Below, one piece after another: positions 33,784 through 42,372 of a DNA stretch of 64,000 nt (positions are counted from its first letter, which is position 1; each line of letters starts with the position of its first letter). This stretch comes from RSA9 sp036381195 (lineage in GTDB: Bacteria; Gemmatimonadota; Gemmatimonadetes; Longimicrobiales; RSA9). The position numbers and the translations under genes were made by a program. Location of the stretch: the NCBI GenBank assembly GCA_036381195.1, contig DASVDH010000095.1, positions 1-64,000 of the forward strand. Direction: 5' to 3'. Under the pieces are notes generated by a model. It was not told the origin of the DNA, did not search any database, and saw only the letters and a list, made by a program, of their open reading frames with translations.

Positions 33784-34827
33784 ATGGACCCCCGCCACGC
33801 GAGGCCCGCCCGCGCACCCGACCCCAGGACCCTCGCCAGCCACGCGCTGCGCCGCCGCGCGCGTGCCGGCCGCCGGACGCCATACGGCCTGCGCCCTGCC
33901 CCGCTGCCGGCGCGCGGGACGTCCGAGGACGAGCGGGCCGGGGCACCCCCTCCCCCTCCACCCGGTCCGCCGTTCCGCCGGCCCCGCGCGCGGCCGCACC
34001 CGGCGTTCGCGGCGGGTGAGGAGTGGGACCGCCATCCGCGGGCCAGACTCTTCGATGCGGCACAGCCCGAGGGCGAGCGCCGCAGCGGCGTCGAACGCCG
34101 GTCCGGCGAGGACCGGCGGACGGGGCCGTACCCGGGCGGGCGCCGCGCAACCGACCGGCACCCGCCCGAACCCTTGCCTGAGGGCTGGCGCCGCCGCGCC
34201 CGGGAGATCCTGCGCAAGGTCCGCGACCCGCTCATCGGCCTCACGCTCGCCGGCGCCGCCGCGCCTCTGGCAGCCGCCGTCGCCACCGCCCCCACGGGCA
34301 AACAGCCACAGCCCCGCCAGCAGCGCCGCGCACCCGCGCCCCAAGCCGCGCGCCCACGCCCCCCGCGCGGCATCGAGGTGCGTGCCCCCAGCCCTGCGGA
34401 AGAGGTCCGGAACGCCGCCGTCGAGCGCGCCATGCAACGCTACGACATCTCGCGCGACCTCGCCGAGGACATCTACGATGCGGCCGTCGAAGCGGACATC
34501 GACCCCGCCCTCGCGTACGGCCTGGTCAAGACGGAGAGCAACTTCGATCACCGCGCGGTCAGCAACGTCGGCGCGCGGGGGCTCACCCAGCTCATGCCGC
34601 GTACCGCGCGCTGGCTCATGCCTGGCATCAGCAACGAAGACCTCTTCGACCGCCAGATCAACCTGCGGCTCGGCTTCCACTACCTCCGCGACCTGATCGA
34701 CCAGTACGACGGCAACATCCGCCTCGCCCTCCTCGCCTACAACCGCGGGCCGGGCACCGTCGACCGCGTCCTCGCGCGCGGCGGCGACCCGAACAACGGC
34801 TACGCCGACATGGTCCTCTCCGGCTGA
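33784..34827 (+). CDS. lytic transglycosylase (SLT domain)
   Basis: A 347-residue protein. The first 160 residues are low complexity (Arg/Pro-rich, with a GERRSGVERRSGEDRR stretch), followed by a hydrophobic segment (about 165-187: PLIGLTLAGAAAPLAAAVATA) that may be a membrane anchor. From about residue 230 the domain VKTESNFDHRAVSNVGARGLTQLMPRTA holds the catalytic Glu and the G-L-x-Q-L-M-P motif, and LALLAYNRGPGTV completes the SLT fold. It cleaves peptidoglycan glycan strands. The start is uncertain; ATG 33784 is the first after the tandem repeats, but a later start is possible. Confidence 0.8.
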   Translation: MDPRHARPARAPDPRTLASHALRRRARAGRRTPYGLRPAPLPARGTSEDERAGAPPPPPPGPPFRRPRARPHPAFAAGEEWDRHPRARLFDAAQPEGERRSGVERRSGEDRRTGPYPGGRRATDRHPPEPLPEGWRRRAREILRKVRDPLIGLTLAGAAAPLAAAVATAPTGKQPQPRQQRRAPAPQAARPRPPRGIEVRAPSPAEEVRNAAVERAMQRYDISRDLAEDIYDAAVEADIDPALAYGLVKTESNFDHRAVSNVGARGLTQLMPRTARWLMPGISNEDLFDRQINLRLGFHYLRDLIDQYDGNIRLALLAYNRGPGTVDRVLARGGDPNNGYADMVLSG

Positions 34828-34867
34828 TCCGGGCGCGCTGCGCGGCGCGAGCACACGGCCACTGTGC

Positions 34868-34891
34868 GCCCCGCCGCCGGGCCGGCGGGGC
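34868..34891 (+). terminator. hairpin terminator
   Basis: A 9-bp GC stem with a six-base loop, 40 bp after the lytic transglycosylase stop. Confidence 0.6.
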
Positions 34892-35098
34892 GCCTTGCCG
34901 GCGGCGCGGCCGGCTCGCGTGCCGTCGGTCTCTCGCCTCTGCGTCACCGCCCGGCGTCGGACCCGCGGACGGCGACGCACGCACGCACGCCAGGAACGAA
35001 TCCGTCTCCCGCCCGCCCGCGCGCCACGGCCGCGGACCCCGGCCCGCTCGCCGGGGTAGCGGCACCGGACGCCACACGCACACGTTCAGGCCAGGGAG

Positions 35099-36583
35099 AT
35101 GCGCCGGAGTCTCGCGGCACTGCTGGTGCTGCTCGCGCCCGCCGCGGCGCGCGGCCAGTCCATCGATACGCTCGCGCTGCGCGCGCACACCCACTTCCTC
35201 GCGCACGACCTGCTCCGCGGCCGCGACACCGGCTCGGAGGGTGAACGGCTCGCCGCGCTCTACATCATCAGCGAGCTGCGCCGCATGGGCATCGAAGGGG
35301 CAGGCCCGGGCGGCGAGTACCTCCAGCGCGTCCCGCTCCGCCGCGCACGCGTGGACCACGCTGCGAGTCGCCTCGTGCTCCGCGTCGCCGACGCGGAGCA
35401 CGCGTTCCGCAGCGGCGAGCACTTCACGCCCGCGACCGGCGGCGCCGCCGCGTTCCGCGACTTCGCCGGAAACCTCCTCTTCGCGGGCACCGGCGAGCAC
35501 GCCGCGGCCGCGCTGGACGGCACCTCGCTGGACGGCCGCGTCATCACGGTGATCGGCACGCTCGGCGCTCACGGCGCGACCCTCGTGCAGGACTGGATCC
35601 GGCGTGGCGCGGCCGGCATCCTGCTGCTGGTCCCGGACAGCGCGCAGTTCCAGCTCCTGCTGCGCAGCCGCGGGGACGACCGGTTCTTCCTGGATGCGCC
35701 CGCGGACGATCCGATCTGGCAGCCGCGGCTCCCCGTGCTGGTCGCCGGCCCGGAGCTTGCCCGCGCCGTCCTCGCCGGCGCGGCGGTCGGCCCCGACGTG
35801 CTGGCCGGCGCCGGGCCGTTCACCGCAGTGGACCTCGGCCGCACCGTCCGGGCGTCCGTCCATGTGGAGGTCGACGACGTCGCCGCCCACAACATCGCCG
35901 CGTTGATCCCCGGTCGCGACCCGGCGCGCCGCCATGAGGTCGTCGCGTTCACGGCCCACTACGACCACCTCGGCGTCGGCGTTCCCGACGCGAGCGGCGA
36001 CTCGATCTACAACGGCTTCTCGGACAACGCCGCGGGCGTCGCGATGCTGCTCGCCATCGCGGACGCGCTGCGGCAGGACCCGCCCGCCCGCTCGGTCCTC
36101 TTCCTGTTCTTCACGGGCGAGGAGCGCGGCCTGCTCGGCTCGACGTACTACGCCTCCGCGCCACTCGTCCCGCTCGAGCGCACCGTCGCCGTCATTAACC
36201 TGGACGCCGGCGCACCGCCCGCCCCGCCCGTCTCCTGGCGCATCTCCGGCGGCACGCGCTCGTCGCTGGGCGAGGAGGCCGCACGCATCGCCCGCGAGCA
36301 CGGTTGGAGCGCCCAGCTCGAGGACGCACGCCCCAACTCCGATCACTGGCCGTTCCTCCGGCACGGCGTGCCCGCGGCGTTCATCATTCCCGGCCGCGAT
36401 TGGGAGGGCCTCACCGCCGCCGAGGAGGAACGGTTGTTCCGGCGCTGGGATCGCTATCACCAGGCCGGCGACGAGTGGGCGCCCGATTTCCCCTGGGCTG
36501 GCGTCCGGCGCTACGCCGAGCTCGGGCTCGCCCTCGGCCGCCGCATCGCCGACGCGCCGGGCCGCCCGCGCCTCACGCCCTGA
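35099..36583 (+). CDS. secreted M28 family metallopeptidase
   Basis: A 494-residue enzyme with a signal peptide (MRRSLAALLVLLAPAAARGQS). Residues about 105-245 look like a PA insert domain. The catalytic domain shows AHYDHLGVG (first zinc His and Asp), GFSDNAAGVAMLL (bridging Asp), FTGEERGLLGS (catalytic Glu and zinc Glu), INLDAG and SDHWPFLRHG (last zinc His). These are the zinc aminopeptidase residues of family M28, exported exopeptidases. The ATG at 35099 follows GCCAGGGAG. It fits the peptide-uptake theme of the region. A hairpin with a short T-run ends the gene. Confidence 0.92.
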   Translation: MRRSLAALLVLLAPAAARGQSIDTLALRAHTHFLAHDLLRGRDTGSEGERLAALYIISELRRMGIEGAGPGGEYLQRVPLRRARVDHAASRLVLRVADAEHAFRSGEHFTPATGGAAAFRDFAGNLLFAGTGEHAAAALDGTSLDGRVITVIGTLGAHGATLVQDWIRRGAAGILLLVPDSAQFQLLLRSRGDDRFFLDAPADDPIWQPRLPVLVAGPELARAVLAGAAVGPDVLAGAGPFTAVDLGRTVRASVHVEVDDVAAHNIAALIPGRDPARRHEVVAFTAHYDHLGVGVPDASGDSIYNGFSDNAAGVAMLLAIADALRQDPPARSVLFLFFTGEERGLLGSTYYASAPLVPLERTVAVINLDAGAPPAPPVSWRISGGTRSSLGEEAARIAREHGWSAQLEDARPNSDHWPFLRHGVPAAFIIPGRDWEGLTAAEEERLFRRWDRYHQAGDEWAPDFPWAGVRRYAELGLALGRRIADAPGRPRLTP

Positions 36584-36590
36584 ACGAGAG

Positions 36591-36622
36591 AACGGACGCG
36601 CATCTCTGCGTGCACGTCCGTT
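36591..36622 (+). terminator. terminator with short T-run
   Basis: An 8-bp stem (AACGGACG and its complement) with an inner short stem, followed by TTT, 7 bp after the M28 stop. Confidence 0.65.
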
Positions 36623-36657
36623 TCCTGGCTGCCGGATGGCTCACGCGGGCTGCCGGA

Positions 36658-36675
36658 TGGTTCAAACTTGAACCA
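36658..36675. promoter_or_regulatory. inverted repeat TGGTTCAA-N2-TTGAACCA
   Basis: An 8+8 palindrome with a two-base centre, between the convergent M28 and OsmC genes. A longer, related palindrome occurs at 46431-46452. A two-base centre suits a protein operator better than an RNA hairpin. A 13-bp direct repeat (GGCTGCCGGATGG) lies immediately before it. Confidence 0.5.
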
Positions 36676-36808
36676 GCGGCCCCGACGCGCGGGATTCGGC
36701 GTCTTCCTGCTCCGGCGCGGCCTGCGGGCCTGCTCCGGGCTCGGCCCGGTGCCGCGGCCCCAGGCTCGACGCGCGCTGCAGCCCCAGGCCCGGCCCGGCG
36801 CCGCGGCC

Positions 36809-37240
36809 TCAACCGACCAGCTTCGCCTCCGTGAGCTCGATCTCCACACCGGCCAGCGCGCGGGACACGGGGCAGTTCTTCTTGGCGTTCTCCGCGTGCT
36901 CGCGGAAGCCGGCCTCGTCCAGCCCCGGAACGTTCGCCTCGGTCGCCAGCTCGATGCGCGTGATCGCGAAGCCCTCACCCACCTTCTCGATGCGCACCTT
37001 CGCCGTCGTCGCGATCCGCTCCGGCTGCAGCCCCGCACGGGACAGCCCCGCCGAGAGCGCCATCGAGAAGCAGCCCGCGTGGGCCGCCGCGATCAACTCC
37101 TCCGGGTTCGTGCCCTGCCCTTCCTCGAAGCGCGACGCGAACGAGTACGGCCCTTCGTACGCGCCACTCCGCATCCGCATCGTGCCCTGCCCCTCCCTGA
37201 ACGTGCCCCTCCACTCAGCAGTCGCAGATCGTACCGGCAT
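36809..37240 (-). CDS. osmC: OsmC/Ohr family peroxidase
   Basis: A 143-residue cytoplasmic protein. HAGCFSMALSAG and KKNCPVSRAL carry the two redox cysteines of OsmC, which reduces organic hydroperoxides and lipid peroxides. GTNPEELIAAAHAGC is the family signature. Length is normal. The ATG at 37240 is preceded by GGGAGG. An inverted hexanucleotide-rich tract lies just upstream. OsmC expression is often stress-regulated, but nothing here shows by which factor. Confidence 0.93.
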   Translation of the reverse strand: MPVRSATAEWRGTFREGQGTMRMRSGAYEGPYSFASRFEEGQGTNPEELIAAAHAGCFSMALSAGLSRAGLQPERIATTAKVRIEKVGEGFAITRIELATEANVPGLDEAGFREHAENAKKNCPVSRALAGVEIELTEAKLVG

Positions 37241-37275
37241 ACGTTCCTCCCGGTGGTTCGCGTGTGACGTGTAGT

Positions 37276-37394
37276 GTTTACGTGCACGTGCACGTGTACG
37301 TTTACGTGTACGTGTACGAAGAATGCGGGCGAGTCGCCGTGCCGTCAAATGGCCGCGTACTCGTACTCGTACTCGTGCACGTCAACGTAAACGG
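37276..37394. repeat. hexanucleotide-rich tracts in inverted arrangement
   Basis: Bases 37276-37318 are made of GTTTACGTGCACGTG-type units; bases 37356-37394 are (ACTCGT)n-rich and read GTTTACG...AGTACGAGTACG on the other strand. The same GTTTACG-AGTACG composition occurs at 60804-60870. The stretch between the OsmC and sigma-factor genes has no gene. Confidence 0.7.
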
Positions 37395-37412
37395 TGGCAA
37401 CGGGGGCACGAC

Positions 37413-37443
37413 AAAAGGCCGGCCCCTTCTCGGGACCGGCCTC
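37413..37443 (-). terminator. intrinsic terminator of the sigma-factor gene
   Basis: A 10-bp stem with one mismatch (AGGCCGG...CCC) followed on the minus strand by TTTT, 24 bp after the stop. Confidence 0.75.
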
Positions 37444-37466
37444 GGGTCGCCTCGCTGGCGTCGTCC

Positions 37467-38108
37467 TCAGTTGAGCAGCGGCTCGATGCGCTCCGCGAAG
37501 CTCGTGCGTGCCCGGTGCAGCCGGCTCTTCACCGTGCCCAGGTTCACGCCCGTGATCTCCGCGATCTCCTCGTAACTCTTGCCTTCCAGCTCCCGCAGCT
37601 TGAACACCAACCGGTGGTGCTCCGGCAGCTCCTCCACCGTCCGCTCCACGATCTCCTGCAGGTACCGCTTCCGGTACAGGCTGTCCGGCCGCAGCGACGA
37701 GTCCTCGAACTGCAGCGGCCGGTGCTCCGGCTCCCAGTGCGTCGTCAGCTTCTGGAACAGCACGAGCGGGTTCCGCGACCGGTTCCGCAGCTCGTTCTTC
37801 GCCAGGTTCGAGCAGATCGTGTAGATCCACGTCGAGAACTTCTTCGACTGGTCGAAACGGTGCAGGTGCCGCGTCACGCGGATGAACGCCTCCTGCACCA
37901 GGTCCTCCGCCCGGTCACGGTCGCCCGTCTTGCGCGTGATGAAATGGACGAGCTTGTCACGGTAGCGGTCGTACAGCTCCGTGAACGCGCCTGGATGCCC
38001 GCCCAGGTGCGCGGCGACCAATTCGCCATCCGTGGCCTCCGCCAGCTTCAGCTCCGGCAGCACCACGCGTGGCGCGCGCCGCTTCCGCTTCACGGTCGTC
38101 GTGGCCAT
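37467..38108 (-). CDS. ECF (RpoE-type) RNA polymerase sigma factor
   Basis: A 213-residue sigma factor. Region 2 (DRYRDKLVHFITRKTGDRDRAEDLVQEAFIRV, KKFSTWIYTICSNLAKNELRNRSR) and region 4 (LPEHHRLVFKLRELEGKSYEEIAEITGVNLGTVKSRLHRAR) are complete; about 25 basic residues precede region 2. No anti-sigma gene is next to it. The ATG at 38108 has GGAGAT just upstream. A TTGAGA-17-TATGTT promoter lies about 125 bp further upstream, and a T-tailed terminator ends it, so it forms its own transcription unit. Confidence 0.93.
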   Translation of the reverse strand: MATTTVKRKRRAPRVVLPELKLAEATDGELVAAHLGGHPGAFTELYDRYRDKLVHFITRKTGDRDRAEDLVQEAFIRVTRHLHRFDQSKKFSTWIYTICSNLAKNELRNRSRNPLVLFQKLTTHWEPEHRPLQFEDSSLRPDSLYRKRYLQEIVERTVEELPEHHRLVFKLRELEGKSYEEIAEITGVNLGTVKSRLHRARTSFAERIEPLLN

Positions 38109-38239
38109 TGATCTCCTTTCACAAAGGCGCAAGGGCTCCCGAACCGCGCCGGGAGCCCCCCGCCGGCCGCACAGTACGGCCAGAACGAACGAACCGGGAT
38201 GCTTTTCCACCCCGCTCGGCCCTGTTCACGATGCCCCCT

Positions 38240-38268
38240 AACATACACAAAACCGCCCGGGGTCTCAA
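38240..38268 (-). promoter_or_regulatory. sigma-70-type promoter for the ECF sigma gene
   Basis: On the minus strand, TTGAGA (38263-38268) and TATGTT (38240-38245) are spaced by 17 bp. It predicts a leader of about 120 nt before the start at 38108. Confidence 0.65.
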
Positions 38269-38322
38269 GGGGTTCCCAGGCCTGGATTCCCCGCTTTCCA
38301 ACCGTGGTTGCAAAGCTGTAAC

Positions 38323-39663
38323 TCATTGATCCGCCGCAACCTGGACCTCCTCACCTCCACGCTTGTACACCACACCGCCCTTCATCACGAAATCCACCCG
38401 CCGCAGCAGCCGGATGTCCGCCAGCGGGTCGCCGCGCACGGCCACCACGTCGGCGTAACGGCCGGCCGTCAGGGAGCCCACATCCACCTCCCGGCCCAGC
38501 AGCCGCGCGGCGTGGTGGGTCGCGCTCCGGATCGCCTCCATCGGCGTCATCCCGCCCTCGACCATCAGCCGGAACTCGTCCGCGTTCTCGCCGTGCGGGA
38601 AAACGCCGGCGTCCGTGCCGAAGGCGATCTTCACGCCCGCGCGCACGGCGGCGGCGAAGGAGGCGCGTGCGTGGTCCTCGACCTCGAGCGCCTTGGTCGC
38701 GGACCAAGGCGCCAGCTTGCCCTGGCGCGCGGCCTGGGCGACGTACTCGAACGCCATGCGCGTCGGGACCAGGTAGGTGCCCCGCTCCTTCATCAGCCGG
38801 ATCGCCTCTTCATCCAGCATGGCGCCATGCTCGATGGAGGCGACACCCGCGCGCACCGCTGCCTTGATGCCTTCGGTGCCGTGCGCATGGGCGGCGACCT
38901 TGCGGTCGGCCATCGCGGCGGTCCGGACGATGGCCCGCATCTCCTCCTCCGTGAACTGCTGCACGCCAACGGCATCGCCCGCGGAGAGCACGCCGCCCGT
39001 CGCGCAGATCTTGATCACGTCCGCGCCGTACTTCACCTGGTGGCGGACCGCGGCAATGGCCTCCTCGACGCCGTCCGCGATGCCCTGCTCGACGCCGCGC
39101 TCCGGCAGGTCGGGCCGGAAGCCGTTGGTGTCGCAGTGCCCGCCCGTGATGCCCAGCGAGTACCCGGCGGCGACGATGCGCGGGCCGGGCACGAGGCCGT
39201 TCTCGATCGCGTCACGGAGCGCGATGTCGGCCCACTCGTCGGAACCCACGTTGCGCACGGTGGTGAATCCGGCGAGCAGAGTCTTGCGCGCGTTCTTGAC
39301 GCCGACGATCGCGGCGTAGCCAGGCCACTCGTGCAGCCGATGGTCGGAGTAGCCGCCGCTGGGGTCGCCGTCCAGGTGGGTGTGCGCGTCGATGAACCCG
39401 GGCATCACCGTGTGTCCCGAGAGGTCGATGACCTCCGCGCCGGCGGGCACGGCGACATCCGGTCCCACGGCCGCGATGCGTTCGCCCCGCACCACGATGA
39501 CGGCGTTCTCGACGACGCGGCCCGCGTCCACATCGATGAGCCGGCCCGCGCGGATGGCGATGACGCGCTCGGCCGGTGCCTGGGCCGGTGCCTGGGCGGT
39601 TGCGGTGCGAGGGGCGAGGAGGGCTGCGCTGAGGGCGAGCGTGAGGAGGGAACGCGCGTTCAT
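38323..39663 (-). CDS. secreted amidohydrolase (prolidase-like, Xaa-Pro/imidazolonepropionase group)
   Basis: A 446-residue exported metal hydrolase (signal MNARSLLTLALSAALLAPRTATAQ). TVMPGFIDAHTHLDGD holds the H-x-H ligands; GADVIKICATGGVLS carries the carbamylated-lysine position, KVAAHAHGTEGIKAAVRAGVASIEHG the two further histidines, and AFGTDAGVFPHG the catalytic Asp. The ATGGVLS and FPHG stretches are typical of amidohydrolases that act on N-acyl or C-terminal dipeptides (Sgx9260/Xaa-Pro group). The true substrate is unknown. A promoter for the downstream sigma-factor gene lies just beyond its stop. Confidence 0.88.
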   Translation of the reverse strand: MNARSLLTLALSAALLAPRTATAQAPAQAPAERVIAIRAGRLIDVDAGRVVENAVIVVRGERIAAVGPDVAVPAGAEVIDLSGHTVMPGFIDAHTHLDGDPSGGYSDHRLHEWPGYAAIVGVKNARKTLLAGFTTVRNVGSDEWADIALRDAIENGLVPGPRIVAAGYSLGITGGHCDTNGFRPDLPERGVEQGIADGVEEAIAAVRHQVKYGADVIKICATGGVLSAGDAVGVQQFTEEEMRAIVRTAAMADRKVAAHAHGTEGIKAAVRAGVASIEHGAMLDEEAIRLMKERGTYLVPTRMAFEYVAQAARQGKLAPWSATKALEVEDHARASFAAAVRAGVKIAFGTDAGVFPHGENADEFRLMVEGGMTPMEAIRSATHHAARLLGREVDVGSLTAGRYADVVAVRGDPLADIRLLRRVDFVMKGGVVYKRGGEEVQVAADQ

Positions 39664-39818
39664 GTTCTCGGCTCTCCGGGCGACGGTCCTGTCGGCACTC
39701 GGAGGCCGAATCTAGGGGGGAGCGCGACGCGCCGCCATGGCCGTTTCTCGCCGGGGGTCAGCCGGGGCGCGCTCGCGCCCCCGGCCCGGCGCAGCGACGG
39801 CCCCGCTCCGCCCGCGCG

Positions 39819-40070
39819 TTACTGCCCCTCGACCCTGCTGATGAACTCGTCCGCCAGCTCCTCGAACCGGCGGCGCAGGGCGTTCGCATCCTCGGCCGCA
39901 CGCTCCGCCGCACGCGGGTTCATGTAAGCGGGCGGGTTGTCCCCCGCCGTCGCCTCGCCGAACACGTTGCCGCCGTGCCGCCGCACGCGCGCGCGCGCGG
40001 CCATCCAGCGTCGGCCCGTCTTGTACATCTCTTCGAGCACCCACTCCGGGGGTCGGACCTGCGGTCTCAT
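39819..40070 (-). CDS. small protein of unknown function
   Basis: An 83-residue protein starting MRPQVRPPEWVLEEMYKTG. It is charged and helical, with a stretch NPPAYMNPRAAERAAEDANALRRRFEELADE. No domain is recognised and no membrane segment or signal is seen. A GGAGAGGG ribosome site precedes the ATG at 40070; a longer start at 40112 is possible. Confidence 0.6.
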   Translation of the reverse strand: MRPQVRPPEWVLEEMYKTGRRWMAARARVRRHGGNVFGEATAGDNPPAYMNPRAAERAAEDANALRRRFEELADEFISRVEGQ

Positions 40071-40149
40071 CGTCGCCCTCTCCTCGAGTGGTCCGGGCCT
40101 CGCCGCGGGCACGCGGGGCCCCGGGATCCAAGGGATGATGCCGCGCGGC

Positions 40150-41034
40150 TCAGTCTGCCTGCCGCGCGGGCACCGCGGCTCCCCGGCCGCGGCACGTCAG
40201 CTTGCCGTTCTCCGGCGTGAAGGTGAACCATCTCCGGCCGCCCTCGAGGCGCTGATCGATCACCGGGCTGCACAACGCCGCCGCCCGCCCCTCGGACAGC
40301 ACGAACGCGGGCGCGCCGCCGATGTGCAGGACGAACTCCCGTGTGGCTGCCGGGACGGTGAGCACGAGGTCGGTGGAGAGGCGCTCCGCGTACACCTCCA
40401 GCGCCTCGGTGCCCCGCGTCAGCACGTCGACCCGGTGATTCCCGGCGACGCGGAACTCCTTGCCCTCCCAGCGCACGGCGACCGTCCGCATCGGGGACGC
40501 GTCGCGGATGCTGACCATCGCCGGAGCGCGGAGCCGGCCGTAGGAGACGTACAGCCCTTCCTCGAACAGGCCCGCGGCTGAAGGCGTGGCGGCCTCCGGC
40601 GGCGGGGCGGCCGGGCCGGGCCGCGGCGTCGCGCCCGCTCCCAGCCAGGAATAGGTCGCCGCCTGGTCGAGCGAGCCGAAGATTTCGGCGACCGGCTGCT
40701 CCGGCAGCTCGACGCGAACCCGCAGGTCGGTGGGAACCACCACCAGGAAGGTGACGCGGTCCCCGCCCACCGCGGTCAGCTTCAGCCGGTCCCGGGCTTC
40801 GCCGGCCAACCCGAAGCCCGCGATGCCGTCGTCGGTGCGCGCCGCCACCTCGATCTGGCCGGCCTGGCCGCGAATCAGGTGCAGCTCGCCCGGCGACCTG
40901 CCGAGCACCTCGATCGTCAGATCGTTGTTCACGAACGTGAACGTCCGCCGCGCGACCTCCGTCTCCTGCGCCGCGACGGGTGTCGCGAACGCCAGCGTCA
41001 GCGCGACCGTCCAGCCCAACCGCGGGAGTCTCAT
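40150..41034 (-). CDS. secreted protein of unknown function, beta-rich
   Basis: A 294-residue exported protein (signal MRLPRLGWTVALTLAFATPVAAQ). The mature chain is beta-rich with a repeated look: FTFVNNDLTIEVLGRSPGELHLIRG, VTFLVVVPTDLRVRVELPEQ, FRVAGNHRVDVLTRGTEAL, the pattern of parallel-beta DUF4097/adhesin-like folds. Two cysteines lie in the C-terminal part (AALCSP and LTCRGRG). A Pro/Gly/Ala-rich linker interrupts it near residue 130. It may be an outer-membrane or periplasmic protein; the function is unknown. Confidence 0.75.
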   Translation of the reverse strand: MRLPRLGWTVALTLAFATPVAAQETEVARRTFTFVNNDLTIEVLGRSPGELHLIRGQAGQIEVAARTDDGIAGFGLAGEARDRLKLTAVGGDRVTFLVVVPTDLRVRVELPEQPVAEIFGSLDQAATYSWLGAGATPRPGPAAPPPEAATPSAAGLFEEGLYVSYGRLRAPAMVSIRDASPMRTVAVRWEGKEFRVAGNHRVDVLTRGTEALEVYAERLSTDLVLTVPAATREFVLHIGGAPAFVLSEGRAAALCSPVIDQRLEGGRRWFTFTPENGKLTCRGRGAAVPARQAD

Positions 41035-41079
41035 CGCTGCCTCCGGGATCAGCGTGCCAGGTGTTACGGTCGACGACCT

Positions 41080-41403
41080 CTATGCACCACACCCGGGTCG
41101 GATCGAAACGGCCGGAGCCGGTGGGGCCTGCCGCGCGCGGCCGGCTGCGCGCGCTCCGCCGCAAGGCGCGGTCCCAACTCGCCCGCCGACCCGGTCCCCG
41201 ACCCGGCTCGATGCCAGCGGCCATGCGGGAGACGTGCGGCCGGCCGCGAGCTGCGCCGCGGCGCCGACGTCCCCGACAACAACTGTAGCGGCCTCGCCAC
41301 GGCCCGCACGCAGGATCAACCAGACAGCCACCAGCACGGCCAGGAGCCCCAGCACCCAGAGCCACACGGGCCCCGCGCGCCGGGGCCTGTTCGGTCGAGC
41401 CAT
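41080..41403 (-). CDS. small membrane-anchored protein, paralogue of the next upstream gene
   Basis: A 107-residue protein. MARPNRPRRAGPVWLWVLGLLAVLVAVWLILRAG gives a single N-terminal transmembrane helix of the same style as the protein at 41568-42200 (GPSVWPWIIGLLVLALLIWAI). The rest is low-complexity Arg/Ala/Gly without a domain. A GGAGG ribosome site six bases before the ATG supports it. It may be a truncated relative of its neighbour. A TATACT box on the minus strand (41494-41499) is a candidate minus-10 element without a clear minus-35 partner. Confidence 0.6.
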   Translation of the reverse strand: MARPNRPRRAGPVWLWVLGLLAVLVAVWLILRAGRGEAATVVVGDVGAAAQLAAGRTSPAWPLASSRVGDRVGGRVGTAPCGGARAAGRARQAPPAPAVSIRPGCGA

Positions 41404-41511
41404 TCCAATGCCTCCGTCTCACGGCGCCGCTCCCCGCGCGTGCCACGGCGCCGGCACGTCCACTGCCACCGCCTGTCTGTCTTGCAGCCCTGTACAGTAT
41501 ACACCGCAAAG

Positions 41512-41537
41512 AAAAGGCCCCCGTTCGCGCGGGGGCC
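41512..41537 (-). terminator. intrinsic terminator with T-tract
   Basis: An 8-bp perfect stem (GGCCCCCG) with a six-base loop, followed on the minus strand by TTTTCTTT, 30 bp after the stop of the gene at 41568. Confidence 0.85.
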
Positions 41538-41567
41538 GGGAAAGAGGAAACGGCGACACTGCACATG

Positions 41568-42200
41568 CTACGGCGTCCGTTGCGTCGCGCCCGGCTGCTG
41601 GGCGCCCGATGCGCCCGGCTGCGGCTGGGCCGGAGTCGTGCCCGGCTGTGCCGGAGTCGCGCCCGGCTGCGGCTGGGCCGGAGCCGCGCCCGTCGGCTGC
41701 TGCTCCAACGGGGCGATGAACAGATCCTCCTGGACGGTCCAGCCGGCGCTCGGCTGCAGGTTGGCCTGCTCGCGCCAGGTCCGGATCTGATCGGCGGTGG
41801 CCGGCGTCAGGCGGCCGGTCACCTGGACGCTCGCGCCGCTGCTCGGGCGCTGGTCCGTGACCACGAACAGCACGATGTCCTGGTCCGTGAGGATCCAGTG
41901 GCCGTTCGACGTGGGCTGACCCACGACCGTCCCGCGCGTCGAGATCGTGCGGCCGGCGTCGTCGGCCCCGAGCGGCATGAGCATCCGGAGGTCGACGGGC
42001 TGTGCCGTCTCGGGCTGCGTGGTCGGCGCCGGGACCGCTGCCGGCTGGGTCGCCGGCTCCACCTCTTCGACCTCGGCGACCTGCGTCTCGTCCGTGTCCA
42101 CCATCTCCGCGATCGCCCAGATCAGCAGCGCGAGAACCAGGAGGCCGATGATCCACGGCCAGACCGATGGGCCCTTGCGCTCGACGTTGATGTCCGCCAT
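41568..42200 (-). CDS. membrane-anchored protein with OB-like domain and Pro/Gln-rich tail
   Basis: A 210-residue protein. MADINVERKGPSVWPWIIGLLVLALLIWAIAEMV is a cytoplasmic N-terminus followed by one transmembrane helix. A linker rich in Glu, Pro and Gln leads to a compact domain from about residue 80 to 170 (GRTISTRGTVVGQPTSNGHWILTDQDIVLFVVTDQ...VQVTGRLTPA), which looks like the OB-fold of DUF4131/NfeD-type or BON-like beta modules but is not assigned. The C-terminus has repeated PAQPQPGA units (about 30 residues). A GGAGGAAGG ribosome site precedes the ATG. An intrinsic terminator follows, then the paralogous short gene. Confidence 0.75.
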   Translation of the reverse strand: MADINVERKGPSVWPWIIGLLVLALLIWAIAEMVDTDETQVAEVEEVEPATQPAAVPAPTTQPETAQPVDLRMLMPLGADDAGRTISTRGTVVGQPTSNGHWILTDQDIVLFVVTDQRPSSGASVQVTGRLTPATADQIRTWREQANLQPSAGWTVQEDLFIAPLEQQPTGAAPAQPQPGATPAQPGTTPAQPQPGASGAQQPGATQRTP

Positions 42201-42372
42201 CGAAGCCTTCCTCCTTCCGCCAAACTCCACGCGCGCCGGGAGATACGGCGACCCGGCCCCGATGTCGGAGAGGAGCAAATAACGTTCCCCGTGGAGTCAT
42301 CCGGCGAGGAATGGCGAGGAGGCGGGCGGCCGGCGGGCACTCCGCGCCCGCCGCCGCCCCGGTCGGTGCCGC

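Noticed and set aside
36655..36680. tRNA-like T-arm (GGTTCAA)
   Set aside because: The match is only the palindrome arm; no acceptor stem or anticodon arm can be folded around it. The same applies at 46431-46452.
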